A stretch of DNA of 5,152 bases, taken from contig QMNL01000166.1 in assembly GCA_003647755.1 (NCBI GenBank), forward strand, positions 1-5,152, written 5' to 3'. Position 1 is the first letter of the stretch; every line of letters starts with the position of its first letter. Below are positions 1-5,152 of this stretch, one piece after another. Source of the stretch: Candidatus Coatesiibacteriota bacterium (GTDB lineage: Bacteria; B130-G9). Position numbers and translations under genes: made by a program. A model generated the notes under the pieces. The model did not search any database and was not told the origin of the DNA. It saw only the letters and a list, made by a program, of their open reading frames with translations.

Positions 1-142
1 CTGCGCAGCGGCAAAGCGTGTTCATCCCACCATCTGTCTTGCCGTTAATCTGACTATTGGGGGAATCCCCCCAAACCAGACAGGCGGCAGTTGAGGTTGC
101 CATCCGTTGGTGTAGGACGGCCTATGTCAGTCTGTCGGACCG
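1..142. other. Intergenic region at window edge, no supported gene
   Basis: These 142 bp lie downstream of rimI. Apart from the hairpin at 40-89 I see no coding region with a ribosome binding site, no convincing promoter and no RNA gene. A minus-strand reading frame from an ATG at 101-103 stays open to the window edge (34 codons), but it lacks a Shine-Dalgarno site, runs through the hairpin and resembles no protein I recognise. Confidence 0.4.
40..89. other. Long imperfect intergenic hairpin downstream of rimI
   Basis: A perfect 7-bp stem (57-63 with 68-74, TTGGGGG/CCCCCAA) closes on the 4-nt loop AATC. It is extended by TCTG/CAGA (49-52 with 77-80) and by TGCCG/CGGCA (40-44 with 85-89), separated by small internal loops. 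It begins 54 bp beyond the rimI stop codon, where a transcript end would be expected. No T-run follows it on either strand, so it is not a textbook intrinsic terminator. It could be a U-less terminator, an RNA 3'-end stabiliser, or one copy of a dispersed intergenic repeat. The pairing is seen directly; the role is unknown. Confidence 0.5.
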
Positions 143-637
143 CTACTTTCGGTCGAGCGGCTTGACCATCACAAGGCCATCCTCGCCGTCTGGATAGTAG
201 CCTTTTTGGATGTGGTGAAGGGTGAACCCGTGTTTTTCGTATAGTTCTCTCGCGATGCTGTTAGAGCTTCTGACTTCTAGAACGGCTTTTGAAAGGCCTT
301 TCTCGACGAGCCTCTGTATTCCTGCTATGAGCAGTCGCTCGCCGAGTTTCCTGCCCCTGAAAGGTTTCCGAATTGCGAGGTTGAGGATGTGGCCTATCCC
401 CGCTTCCCACATGAGGCAGGTGTAGCCGACGGGTGTGGGCTTAGAATCGGGCGGTTTATGCTCCAGCAGCAGTATTTCGCCGCGCGTGCCCCAGCCAGAC
501 TTCGCTATGTAGAGAAAGGCCGAACGAGGCCAGGGCGGCGTGAATATCTCCTGCTCGATCTCGTATATGGCCGGGAGGTCCCGATCGCGGAACTTGCGGA
601 TCGAGAACTCGTCTGGGTTTTTAGGCTCCACGGGCAA
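143..637 (-). CDS. rimI: Ribosomal protein S18 alanine N-acetyltransferase RimI (GNAT family)
   Basis: This cytosolic GNAT enzyme is predicted to transfer acetyl from acetyl-CoA to the N-terminal alanine of ribosomal protein S18. At 164 aa it is close to the usual RimI length of about 150-160. Visible marks are the N-terminal IRKFRDRDLPAIYEIE stretch (13-28), the CoA-binding loop RGRKLG (94-99), LEVRSSN (120-126) and ELYEKHGF (131-138), which hold the likely catalytic Glu121 and Tyr133, and the C-terminal YYPDGEDGLVM (147-157). The first glycine of the usual RxxGxG loop is Lys97, a mild deviation. No ATG fits: the frame opens after a TAA at 674-676 and the next Met is residue 76, so the start must be TTG (637), GTG (631) or CTG (646). 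No strong Shine-Dalgarno site is seen. It lies 5 bp after tsaB, so coupled translation is likely. Family assignment is secure; the S18 substrate is inferred from the family and from the tsaB neighbour. Confidence 0.9.
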   Translation of the reverse strand: MPVEPKNPDEFSIRKFRDRDLPAIYEIEQEIFTPPWPRSAFLYIAKSGWGTRGEILLLEHKPPDSKPTPVGYTCLMWEAGIGHILNLAIRKPFRGRKLGERLLIAGIQRLVEKGLSKAVLEVRSSNSIARELYEKHGFTLHHIQKGYYPDGEDGLVMVKPLDRK

Positions 638-642
638 ACATC

Positions 643-1362
643 TCAGGTCGGGCTGATGGAACCGGCGTCCATGTTACTGTCCCTGGTGAGCTCGGCGTTT
701 GATTTTCTCAAGTATTTTGGCCTGATCTTTGACGGGTCCACACCTCCTCGTTCGCGAGCCGTCTGGGCCACGATGCGAGCTGCGCATATTCCCCGGGGCT
801 GGGAGAGGTGGCTCGGCGCTATGATGTATTTGGCCCTCATGCCGTTCGTGATGGTCTGGGCATAGAGATTCGCCCCGTCTCCGAGGAATATGGTCTCTCT
901 TTCGGAGGCGAGGCGGACGATCTCATCTGGCGGGGCAGCCCGTTCGTGTGCCTCTAAAAGGAGCTTGTCGCCGTCAAAGCTGAACAGGGCGGTGAAGACT
1001 TCGCCCATTCTGGCGTCGATCATCGGGCATACGAGATGAGGGGAGCCGGCGTAGTTGTTGGCCAGGGCCTCGAGCGAGCTGAAGGGAGTGAGCATCCTGT
1101 CCTGGGCCATCGCCAGGCCTTGCATAATGCTGATGCCTATGCGCAGACCCGTGAAGGAGCCCGGCCCGATCGACACGCCGAGGACATCGATCTCTGATAG
1201 CCCGCAGGCAAGCATGTTAAGCAGGTGATCGATGCTGCTCAACAGGCGCTGCGAGTGCGTCTGGCTGACCGCGAGATTGGTCTCGCCAGCCGCCCCGGAA
1301 TCTGTGTCCAAGAAGCCGACTGCGCCGACCTCGGTCGAGGTATCGACGGCGAGTATTCTCAT
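643..1362 (-). CDS. tsaB: tRNA threonylcarbamoyladenosine biosynthesis protein TsaB
   Basis: TsaB is the non-catalytic ASKHA-fold partner of TsaD (with TsaE) in the complex that puts threonylcarbamoyl on A37 of ANN-decoding tRNAs, giving t6A, in the cytoplasm. The 239-aa product has the family length and landmarks in order: ILAVDTST at 3-10, the signature GPGSFTGLRIG at 66-76, IDARMGEVF at 115-123, GDGA at 161-164 and the C-terminal PKYLRKSNAE at 215-224. About 15 extra residues follow this last block. The ATG start is supported by GGAG at 1368-1371, 5 nt upstream. rimI follows after 5 bp, an arrangement found in many bacteria where the two genes are adjacent or fused. tsaD, tsaE and tsaC are not in the window. 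The 140-bp structured gap upstream suggests it may be transcribed separately from the aldehyde dehydrogenase gene. Confidence 0.95.
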   Translation of the reverse strand: MRILAVDTSTEVGAVGFLDTDSGAAGETNLAVSQTHSQRLLSSIDHLLNMLACGLSEIDVLGVSIGPGSFTGLRIGISIMQGLAMAQDRMLTPFSSLEALANNYAGSPHLVCPMIDARMGEVFTALFSFDGDKLLLEAHERAAPPDEIVRLASERETIFLGDGANLYAQTITNGMRAKYIIAPSHLSQPRGICAARIVAQTARERGGVDPSKIRPKYLRKSNAELTRDSNMDAGSISPT

Positions 1363-1367
1363 TTCAT

Positions 1368-1371
1368 CTCC
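1368..1371 (-). promoter_or_regulatory. Shine-Dalgarno site of tsaB
   Basis: GGAG on the minus strand lies 5 nt before the tsaB ATG and fixes that start codon. It is an ordinary spacing. Confidence 0.7.
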
Positions 1372-1390
1372 GTCGCAAGTTCAAAGCGCA

Positions 1391-1410
1391 AAAGCACTGG
1401 GCGGGCCCAG
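1391..1410 (-). terminator. Possible weak intrinsic terminator between the aldehyde dehydrogenase gene and tsaB
   Basis: On the minus strand CTGGGC and GCCCAG (1405-1410 with 1397-1402) can pair, in practice as a 5-bp GC-rich stem with a 4-nt loop. It is followed by TGCTTTT (1390-1396 region), a short U-tract of four. It lies 93 bp past the aldehyde dehydrogenase stop and about 30 bp before tsaB. The short U-tract makes termination weak or partial if it happens; it could equally be a leader hairpin of the tsaB message. Confidence 0.3.
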
Positions 1411-1441
1411 GGTCCAGCTTGTTGTCCGAGGGCTGCCGCGT

Positions 1442-1451
1442 TGCACGTGCA
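1442..1451. repeat. 10-bp perfect palindrome TGCACGTGCA
   Basis: A 10-bp perfect dyad lies in the middle of the intergenic gap upstream of tsaB. Dyads of this kind can be binding sites for dimeric regulators, but a 10-bp palindrome can also arise by chance, and no promoter with good -35 and -10 boxes is evident next to it. Confidence 0.3.
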
Positions 1452-1461
1452 TCATCCTGTC

Positions 1462-1485
1462 TCAAGAACCCGCCCGGGAACTTGA
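1462..1485. repeat. Inverted repeat just after the aldehyde dehydrogenase gene
   Basis: TCAAG (1462-1466) pairs with CTTGA (1481-1485); inside them, across a 2x2 AA/AA internal loop, CCC (1469-1471) pairs with GGG (1476-1478) around a 4-nt loop. It starts 17 bp beyond the aldehyde dehydrogenase stop codon in the direction of transcription, a typical place for a 3'-end hairpin, but no T-run follows. The structure is seen; a role in transcript end formation or stability is inference. Confidence 0.35.
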
Positions 1486-1502
1486 ATGTTCACAACGAGG
1501 GA

Positions 1503-2996
1503 TTACTTCTCGAAGTTGTCTATCTGTGCCCTCTGAAGCTTGCCGCTGAAGTCCACATAGACGGCCTTCCATTCGCAGAAAACGTCAAGCGCGGCCGTTC
1601 CGGCCTCCCTGTGGCCGTTGCCGGTCCCCTTGGTGCCTCCGAACGGCAGCTGTATCTCGGCGCCAATGGTCGGCGCGTTGACGTAGAACAAGCCCGTGTG
1701 CACATCTCTCATCGCCACGAAGGCCTTGTTGACATCCTGAGTGTATATCGCGCCAGAGAGGCCATACTCCGTGTCGTTGCAGATGTCGATCGCCTCGTCA
1801 AGGTCTTCGACTACGATTATTGAGACGACCGGGCCGAATATCTCCTCTTTGGCGATCCTCATGTCGCGCTTCACGTTGTAGAAGATTGTTGGCTTGTAGA
1901 AGCTGCCTTTCTCACAGCCCGGTCCGGTGTATCGCTCGCCGCCGGTCAGGAGTTCGGCACCCTCGGCCTTGCCGATCTCGACGTAGGAATGAACGGTTTT
2001 GAGCTGGCCTTCGCTCACGAGCGGGCCAACATCGACGTTCGGATCGAGGCCTGAGCCAAGCCTCAGCTTCTCAGCCTGTGTTACATACCTGTCAGTAAAC
2101 TCTTGAGCGACTTTCTTGTGAACTATTATCCTGCTGGTGGCTGTGCACCGCTGCCCCGTTGTGCCAAAACCGCCCCACAAGGCGCCCTCGAGAGCGAGAT
2201 CAAGCTTTGCGTCGTCCATCACCATGATAGCGTTCTTGCCGCCCATCTCGAGGCAGACTCGCTTTCCGTGTTTGGCGGCGGTTACGCTGATAGCAGTCCC
2301 TATCTTCGTTGAGCCTGTGAATGAGATAAGGTTGACTTCTTTATGCGTAACCATGTCATCGCCGATCTCGGCCCCGGACCCCGTAACGACGTTGAAGACG
2401 CCTGCTGGCAGCCCTGCTTCCTCGAAGACCTCGGCCAGGTGAATAACCGACAGCGGGGTGAGCGTCGCGGGTTTTATCACGACCGCATTGCCCAAGACGA
2501 TGGCCGGAAACGACTTCCAGGTCGGGATCGCAACGGGGAAGTTCCAGGGCGTTATCGCAGCCACAACGCCAACAGGCATCCTGACCGACATTGCGAACTT
2601 GTTGGGCATCTCGGCAGGAACGGTCTGCCCGAAGGACCTTCTACCCTCGCCGGCGGCGTAGAAGGCCATGTCGATCCCCTCCTGAACATCGCCTCTGGTC
2701 TCCACTATGACCTTGCCCATCTCACGAGTCATATCGCGGGCGATCTCTTCCTTCCGGCGCTTGAGGATGTCGCCGACCCTAAACATCAGCTCCCCCCGCT
2801 TCGGCGCTGGCACGAGCGCCCACTTCTTCTGCGCCGCACGTGCCGCCCGCATCGCGCGATCGACGTCATCCGCGTTCGACCTCTGGTGGATACCGATCAG
2901 CTCGTCCGCGTTTGCGGGATTTCGGTTTTCGTAGGTCCTGCCCGAGGCGCTCTCTACCCACTTCCCGTTTATGTAGTTCTTGTACTCAACCGTCAT
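1503..2996 (-). CDS. NAD(P)-dependent aldehyde dehydrogenase, substrate unknown
   Basis: The enzyme is predicted to oxidise an aldehyde to its carboxylate with NAD+ or NADP+ in the cytoplasm. Its 497 aa match a full-length ALDH. The whole active-site set is present: PWNFP with Asn152, the cofactor lysine Lys175 in VVIKPA, FTGST at 226-230, the general base Glu250 in LEMGGKN, the nucleophile Cys284 in TTGQRCTATS, and EEIFGPV at 384-390. The C-terminal blocks APTIGAEIQLPFGGTKGTG (441-459) and DVFCEWKAVYVDFSG (471-485) recall, from memory, the uncharacterised subgroup named after a Candidatus Kuenenia protein, related to ketoglutarate-semialdehyde and ALDH7-type enzymes. The substrate cannot be read from sequence. 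The ATG is supported by GGAGGT 5 nt upstream. It follows the 56-aa membrane protein gene by 27 bp, probably as the last gene of that operon. No frameshift or missing residue is seen. Confidence 0.95.
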   Translation of the reverse strand: MTVEYKNYINGKWVESASGRTYENRNPANADELIGIHQRSNADDVDRAMRAARAAQKKWALVPAPKRGELMFRVGDILKRRKEEIARDMTREMGKVIVETRGDVQEGIDMAFYAAGEGRRSFGQTVPAEMPNKFAMSVRMPVGVVAAITPWNFPVAIPTWKSFPAIVLGNAVVIKPATLTPLSVIHLAEVFEEAGLPAGVFNVVTGSGAEIGDDMVTHKEVNLISFTGSTKIGTAISVTAAKHGKRVCLEMGGKNAIMVMDDAKLDLALEGALWGGFGTTGQRCTATSRIIVHKKVAQEFTDRYVTQAEKLRLGSGLDPNVDVGPLVSEGQLKTVHSYVEIGKAEGAELLTGGERYTGPGCEKGSFYKPTIFYNVKRDMRIAKEEIFGPVVSIIVVEDLDEAIDICNDTEYGLSGAIYTQDVNKAFVAMRDVHTGLFYVNAPTIGAEIQLPFGGTKGTGNGHREAGTAALDVFCEWKAVYVDFSGKLQRAQIDNFEK

Positions 2997-3001
2997 GTCA
3001 G

Positions 3002-3007
3002 ACCTCC
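3002..3007 (-). promoter_or_regulatory. Strong Shine-Dalgarno site of the aldehyde dehydrogenase gene
   Basis: GGAGGT on the minus strand lies 5 nt before the ATG at 2994-2996. It is the best ribosome binding site in the window and suggests efficient translation of this gene relative to its operon neighbours. Confidence 0.8.
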
Positions 3008-3023
3008 AAATGTCCTTTGATTT

Positions 3024-3194
3024 TTATGGCGATAAGAGGAACATCAACCAGCCGACCGCAATGGAGCCGACAGTCATCAGTCCGAAGTACTTCGCAGCTC
3101 GCTTGAGGATCTTGGCTGGATCGTTGGTCGCCGTTGTCGCCACGACCGTCGATATAGCAAACGATAGGTATATCAGACAGAGAAAATGTGTCAT
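3024..3194 (-). CDS. 56-aa small membrane protein with two transmembrane helices
   Basis: The product is a hydrophobic hairpin: a helix at about 3-20, a short linker holding NDPAKILKRAAK (24-35) with four basic residues, and a second helix at about 36-55 ending in GWLMFLLSP. By the positive-inside rule the linker should face the cytoplasm and both ends the outside. The gene is supported by its ATG sharing an ATGA with the stop of the preceding 172-aa gene, by AAGGA 6 nt upstream, and by the non-random helix-linker-helix pattern. A 107-aa frame overlapping it (2998-3321) looks like a composition artefact. It lies 27 bp before the aldehyde dehydrogenase gene. I do not recognise a named family. 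It may be an accessory subunit of the 172-aa protein to which it is coupled, but that is inference from position only. Confidence 0.75.
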   Translation of the reverse strand: MTHFLCLIYLSFAISTVVATTATNDPAKILKRAAKYFGLMTVGSIAVGWLMFLLSP

Positions 3195-3709
3195 TTGTGT
3201 TCCTTATCTCGGCGAGAGCTTTCTCTTCTGGCCCTCTTTTTGGCCTTTTTTTCCTTCTGGGCCTGGAGCCGGGCCGCCTCGGCAGCGTCGTAATCGTAGC
3301 CGATGGAGCAGCGATAGGCATCGACGGCAGCCAGGATGTTGAACAGTCCCGCGCTCAATAGGAAGGTGATGCCGATCTCAAAGGTTGGCTGGTCAATCTG
3401 GCCCTTCGCGAGCCCGAACCCAACTGCGATGAAGTAGAGAATCCCGCTTCCCAGTCCCGCCAGCGACCCGATGGAGTTGATCAGCGTCTCGGAGCCGCTC
3501 TGGCCTTTCTCGAATGTGAAGAGCTTGCCCTGGAGGTGAACGCCGAGAACGAACGTAACGATAATGATACTGGCCAACAGCAGAGCCTTCTTTCGCCGCC
3601 GGAGATAGAGATGTCCAGCACCGGGCACCAGGATGGCAAGGAGGAAAACCCCCGCTGCTGCCGCTTTGTTGGACACAACCCTCGCAGATGCTGCTTCCCA
3701 ATCCTTCAT
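3191..3709 (-). CDS. 172-aa multi-pass membrane protein with PGAGH motif (DUF6677-like), function unknown
   Basis: Four hydrophobic segments are visible at about 15-36, 41-59, 78-101 and 109-130. The first carries VPGAGHLYL (28-36) followed by the basic RRRKKA, a signature of several small inner-membrane families. The last ends in AGLFNILAAVDAYRCSIG (120-137), which with the overall length recalls, from memory, the DUF6677 family; this is not checked. The tail 143-172 is very rich in Lys, Arg, Glu and Ala and is probably a cytoplasmic helix. No catalytic residues can be named. The ATG at 3709 follows the upstream TPR gene by 24 bp, with only a weak GAGAG-type ribosome site. The stop overlaps the start of the 56-aa gene by 4 bp. 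A membrane role linked to the glycosylation-type upstream protein is possible but unsupported beyond neighbourhood. Confidence 0.85.
   Translation of the reverse strand: MKDWEAASARVVSNKAAAAGVFLLAILVPGAGHLYLRRRKKALLLASIIIVTFVLGVHLQGKLFTFEKGQSGSETLINSIGSLAGLGSGILYFIAVGFGLAKGQIDQPTFEIGITFLLSAGLFNILAAVDAYRCSIGYDYDAAEAARLQAQKEKKAKKRARRESSRRDKEHK
3201..3205 (-). promoter_or_regulatory. Shine-Dalgarno site deciding the 56-aa gene start
   Basis: AAGGA on the minus strand, inside the end of the 172-aa gene, lies 6 nt before the ATG at 3192-3194. With the ATGA overlap it argues that the small frame is really translated, by re-initiation or by its own site. Confidence 0.6.
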
Positions 3710-3733
3710 GTCAATCTCTCAGACTCTGTAACC

Positions 3734-5152
3734 TTAATTGTTCGGGCTCAGGATTTTGCCAAACCTGGGATCGCCTCGGATACTATCAAAATCCTTCTGC
3801 TTTCGTATAGATTCAACAATGTCTTTGCTCATATACCTCCGTCCGCGCTTCAGCCACTTGAGCGCATTGTCCGTATCCCCCTTCAGGGCATAGACCGAGG
3901 CGAGGTTGAAGTATGGCAGGTAGGAGTGCGTGCCAATACGGACAGCCTGCTTGAAGTGCTTGGCAGCCATATCGTATTTGCCCTGCCGTTTGTATATGAA
4001 CCCGAGGTTGTTGTGCGCCTGAGTGTTGTGCGGCATTATCTTGAGCGTCTTCTTGAAACACATCTCGGCGTTTGCGAGGTCGCCCTGCAACATATAAGCG
4101 TTCCCGAGATAGATAGCGGCGTCCGGGTTGCGATCATCGATGGCAAGAGCCCTGTCAAGCGCCGATATCGCCTCCTTGAACCTCTTGAGCTTATAGTAAA
4201 GAAGCCCGAGTCTAGTGAGAAACGCGGCGCTATGGGGACGCAGCGCTACCGCTCTCTGCATCGCAGATACCGCCTGGTCGGCCATCCCGGCTCGCTGGAG
4301 GTAGATGGAGAGGTTATTCATCAAGCCTGCGTTCTCAAAACCGAGGAGGCGTGCCTCCTCAAAGTGTAACCTTGCGCCGGCGAGGTCGCCCTGAAGCTGA
4401 CATTGGTGTCCCCACAGAAGAAAATACTTGGCCCGCGCCTCCCGCGTCCACTTATCGATGTAGATATCCTTTTTGGGCTCAACCAGGAAGTTGGAATAGA
4501 GCCGTTGAAAATCGATAGTCCCCGTGAGCGGTTCAGTCAGGAAGGCCTCGAGCAGTATGCCGAAGAGCTTGATGTTGATGGCCGGCACGGAGGGATACTC
4601 AGCGTAGAAGACCGGCGCGTTGTGCGAGTTTTCTATAATTCGCATCTCGCGGTTGTAGGATGCTTGAGGGTCATTTTGGTCAAAATACTCTATAACTCGC
4701 CATTTTCGATCGTAGAGATTCACGTCAGGCCGCCGGCCTTCCACGAATTTGAGGTAGTAAAGTGGGAAGAGCGCCGTGTCGGTCTCGCCGAAGAACGTGG
4801 AGTTCAGTGGCATGGTCTTGAGGAGATTGAGTCCGTGCCAGTAGGCGTAGTAGTTCCTCGAGCTGTCGCACCTATGGTAGTTCGAGGCCAAGAGAGTAAT
4901 CGGCAGGACGATGAGCACGATCGAGACCGCAGTCGCAAGCTTTCGCCGTGCGGCCGTTGGGGTCGTCTTTTGGCGTCCAGCGAGGAAGAGGACGACCTCG
5001 GCGGCGCCAAGCCCCGCCAGCACTGCTATCGCCATGTAGGCTGGGAGGCAATAAGCCCGATCGAGATATGTCCCCTCGCCATATAAAAGCGCGACGAGCA
5101 GCGCCCCGAACGCAATCAGAACGAGAAAGAGCGTTAGGGCGCGTCTCCTGAA
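3734..5152 (-). CDS. DUF2723/TPR membrane protein, C-terminal part (5' end outside window)
   Basis: The frame is open to the window edge, giving the last 472 residues; an internal ATG at 5035 would start inside the membrane domain and is not the real start. Counting from the edge, transmembrane segments lie at about 6-23, 36-59 and 71-91. They are followed by a tail that resembles DUF2723 proteins: CDSSRNYYAYWHGLNLL (95-111), GETDTALFPLYYL (122-134) and VEGRRPDVNLYD (137-148). Six TPR repeats (238-442) follow, ending in the common DPRFGKIL close. DUF2723 proteins are GT-C-like multi-pass membrane proteins; the animal member TMEM260 is a protein O-mannosyltransferase that also carries C-terminal TPRs. 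The bacterial members are mostly uncharacterised, so a transfer of sugar from a lipid carrier at the envelope is family inference, and the N-terminal catalytic part cannot be seen here. Likely first or early gene of the operon with the two small membrane proteins. Confidence 0.85.
   Translation of the reverse strand, partial: FRRRALTLFLVLIAFGALLVALLYGEGTYLDRAYCLPAYMAIAVLAGLGAAEVVLFLAGRQKTTPTAARRKLATAVSIVLIVLPITLLASNYHRCDSSRNYYAYWHGLNLLKTMPLNSTFFGETDTALFPLYYLKFVEGRRPDVNLYDRKWRVIEYFDQNDPQASYNREMRIIENSHNAPVFYAEYPSVPAINIKLFGILLEAFLTEPLTGTIDFQRLYSNFLVEPKKDIYIDKWTREARAKYFLLWGHQCQLQGDLAGARLHFEEARLLGFENAGLMNNLSIYLQRAGMADQAVSAMQRAVALRPHSAAFLTRLGLLYYKLKRFKEAISALDRALAIDDRNPDAAIYLGNAYMLQGDLANAEMCFKKTLKIMPHNTQAHNNLGFIYKRQGKYDMAAKHFKQAVRIGTHSYLPYFNLASVYALKGDTDNALKWLKRGRRYMSKDIVESIRKQKDFDSIRGDPRFGKILSPNN
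3827..4441 (-). repeat. Six tandem TPR repeats (coding)
   Basis: Six 34-residue helical repeats lie in the membrane protein gene at fragment residues 238-271, 274-307, 308-341, 342-375, 376-409 and 410-442. The usual pattern (small residue at 8, Ala at 20, Ala at 27, Pro near 32) is clearest in repeats 3-5, for instance AIYLGNAYMLQGDLANAEMC. The array probably forms a protein-binding surface after the last membrane segment, in the periplasm or cytoplasm depending on topology. Confidence 0.85.

Noticed and set aside
1..103. Possible start of another minus-strand gene at the ATG at 101-103
   Set aside because: It is open for only 34 codons to the edge, has no Shine-Dalgarno site, and passes through the hairpin at 40-89; the translation resembles nothing I know.
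389..865. 158-aa plus-strand reading frame across the tsaB-rimI junction
   Set aside because: It is antisense to two well-recognised genes and has no recognisable motif or ribosome site.
2343..3020. 225-aa plus-strand reading frame antisense to the aldehyde dehydrogenase gene
   Set aside because: The opposite strand encodes a full-length enzyme with all catalytic motifs; this frame is rich in His, Arg and Pro and has no domain.
2998..3321. 107-aa minus-strand reading frame overlapping the 172-aa and 56-aa genes
   Set aside because: It lies in another frame over both genes, reads as low-complexity Arg/Pro/Lys then mixed residues with no domain, and the overlapping 56-aa frame has a better ribosome site and a coherent membrane pattern.
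3536..4369. 277-aa plus-strand reading frame antisense to the TPR gene
   Set aside because: It is a complement of clearly coding TPR repeats and the end of the 172-aa gene, and its translation shows no recognisable domain; long antisense frames are common over such genes.
3734..5035. ATG at 5035 as the true start of the TPR protein (433 aa)
   Set aside because: The frame continues without a stop to the window edge, the added residues form a further membrane segment, and DUF2723 proteins have a large N-terminal membrane domain upstream of this point.
4403..5086. 227-aa plus-strand reading frame antisense to the DUF2723 region
   Set aside because: It is opposite a gene with family motifs and membrane segments; the translation is charged and featureless.

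Overview
The window is a bacterial chromosome segment, densely coded and moderately GC-rich, in which every gene I can support lies on the minus strand (transcription runs from high to low coordinates). No mobile element, CRISPR array, tRNA or rRNA is visible. The gene content suggests an uncultivated or deep-branching Gram-negative-type lineage: a DUF2723/TPR membrane protein, a small PGAGH-motif membrane protein, and an aldehyde dehydrogenase resembling the uncharacterised group first noted in Candidatus Kuenenia. That placement is inference; no marker in the window fixes the phylum.

Layout in transcription order. (1) From the right edge to 3734 runs the C-terminal part of a large membrane protein: three transmembrane segments, a DUF2723-type tail, then six TPR repeats; its 5' end lies beyond the window. 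(2) After 24 bp comes a 172-aa multi-pass membrane protein (3191-3709) with a VPGAGHLYL motif and a basic C-terminal tail. (3) Overlapping its stop by an ATGA junction is a 56-aa two-helix membrane protein (3024-3194) with a good Shine-Dalgarno site, easily missed because of its size. (4) After 27 bp comes a complete 497-aa NAD(P)-dependent aldehyde dehydrogenase (1503-2996). The spacing makes these four a probable operon. (5) A 140-bp gap rich in inverted repeats separates them from (6) tsaB (643-1362) and (7) rimI (143-637), 5 bp apart. The last 142 bp at the left edge hold no supported gene but contain a long imperfect hairpin.

Functionally there are two blocks. tsaB-rimI is a classic housekeeping pair (tRNA t6A modification and ribosomal protein S18 N-acetylation). 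The upstream block joins a probable envelope glycosylation-type protein, two small membrane proteins of unknown role and a soluble dehydrogenase; the sequence does not say why they travel together. Most of the window looks ordinary. The points most worth a second look are the 56-aa protein and its coupling, the non-ATG start forced on rimI, and the structured intergenic DNA.
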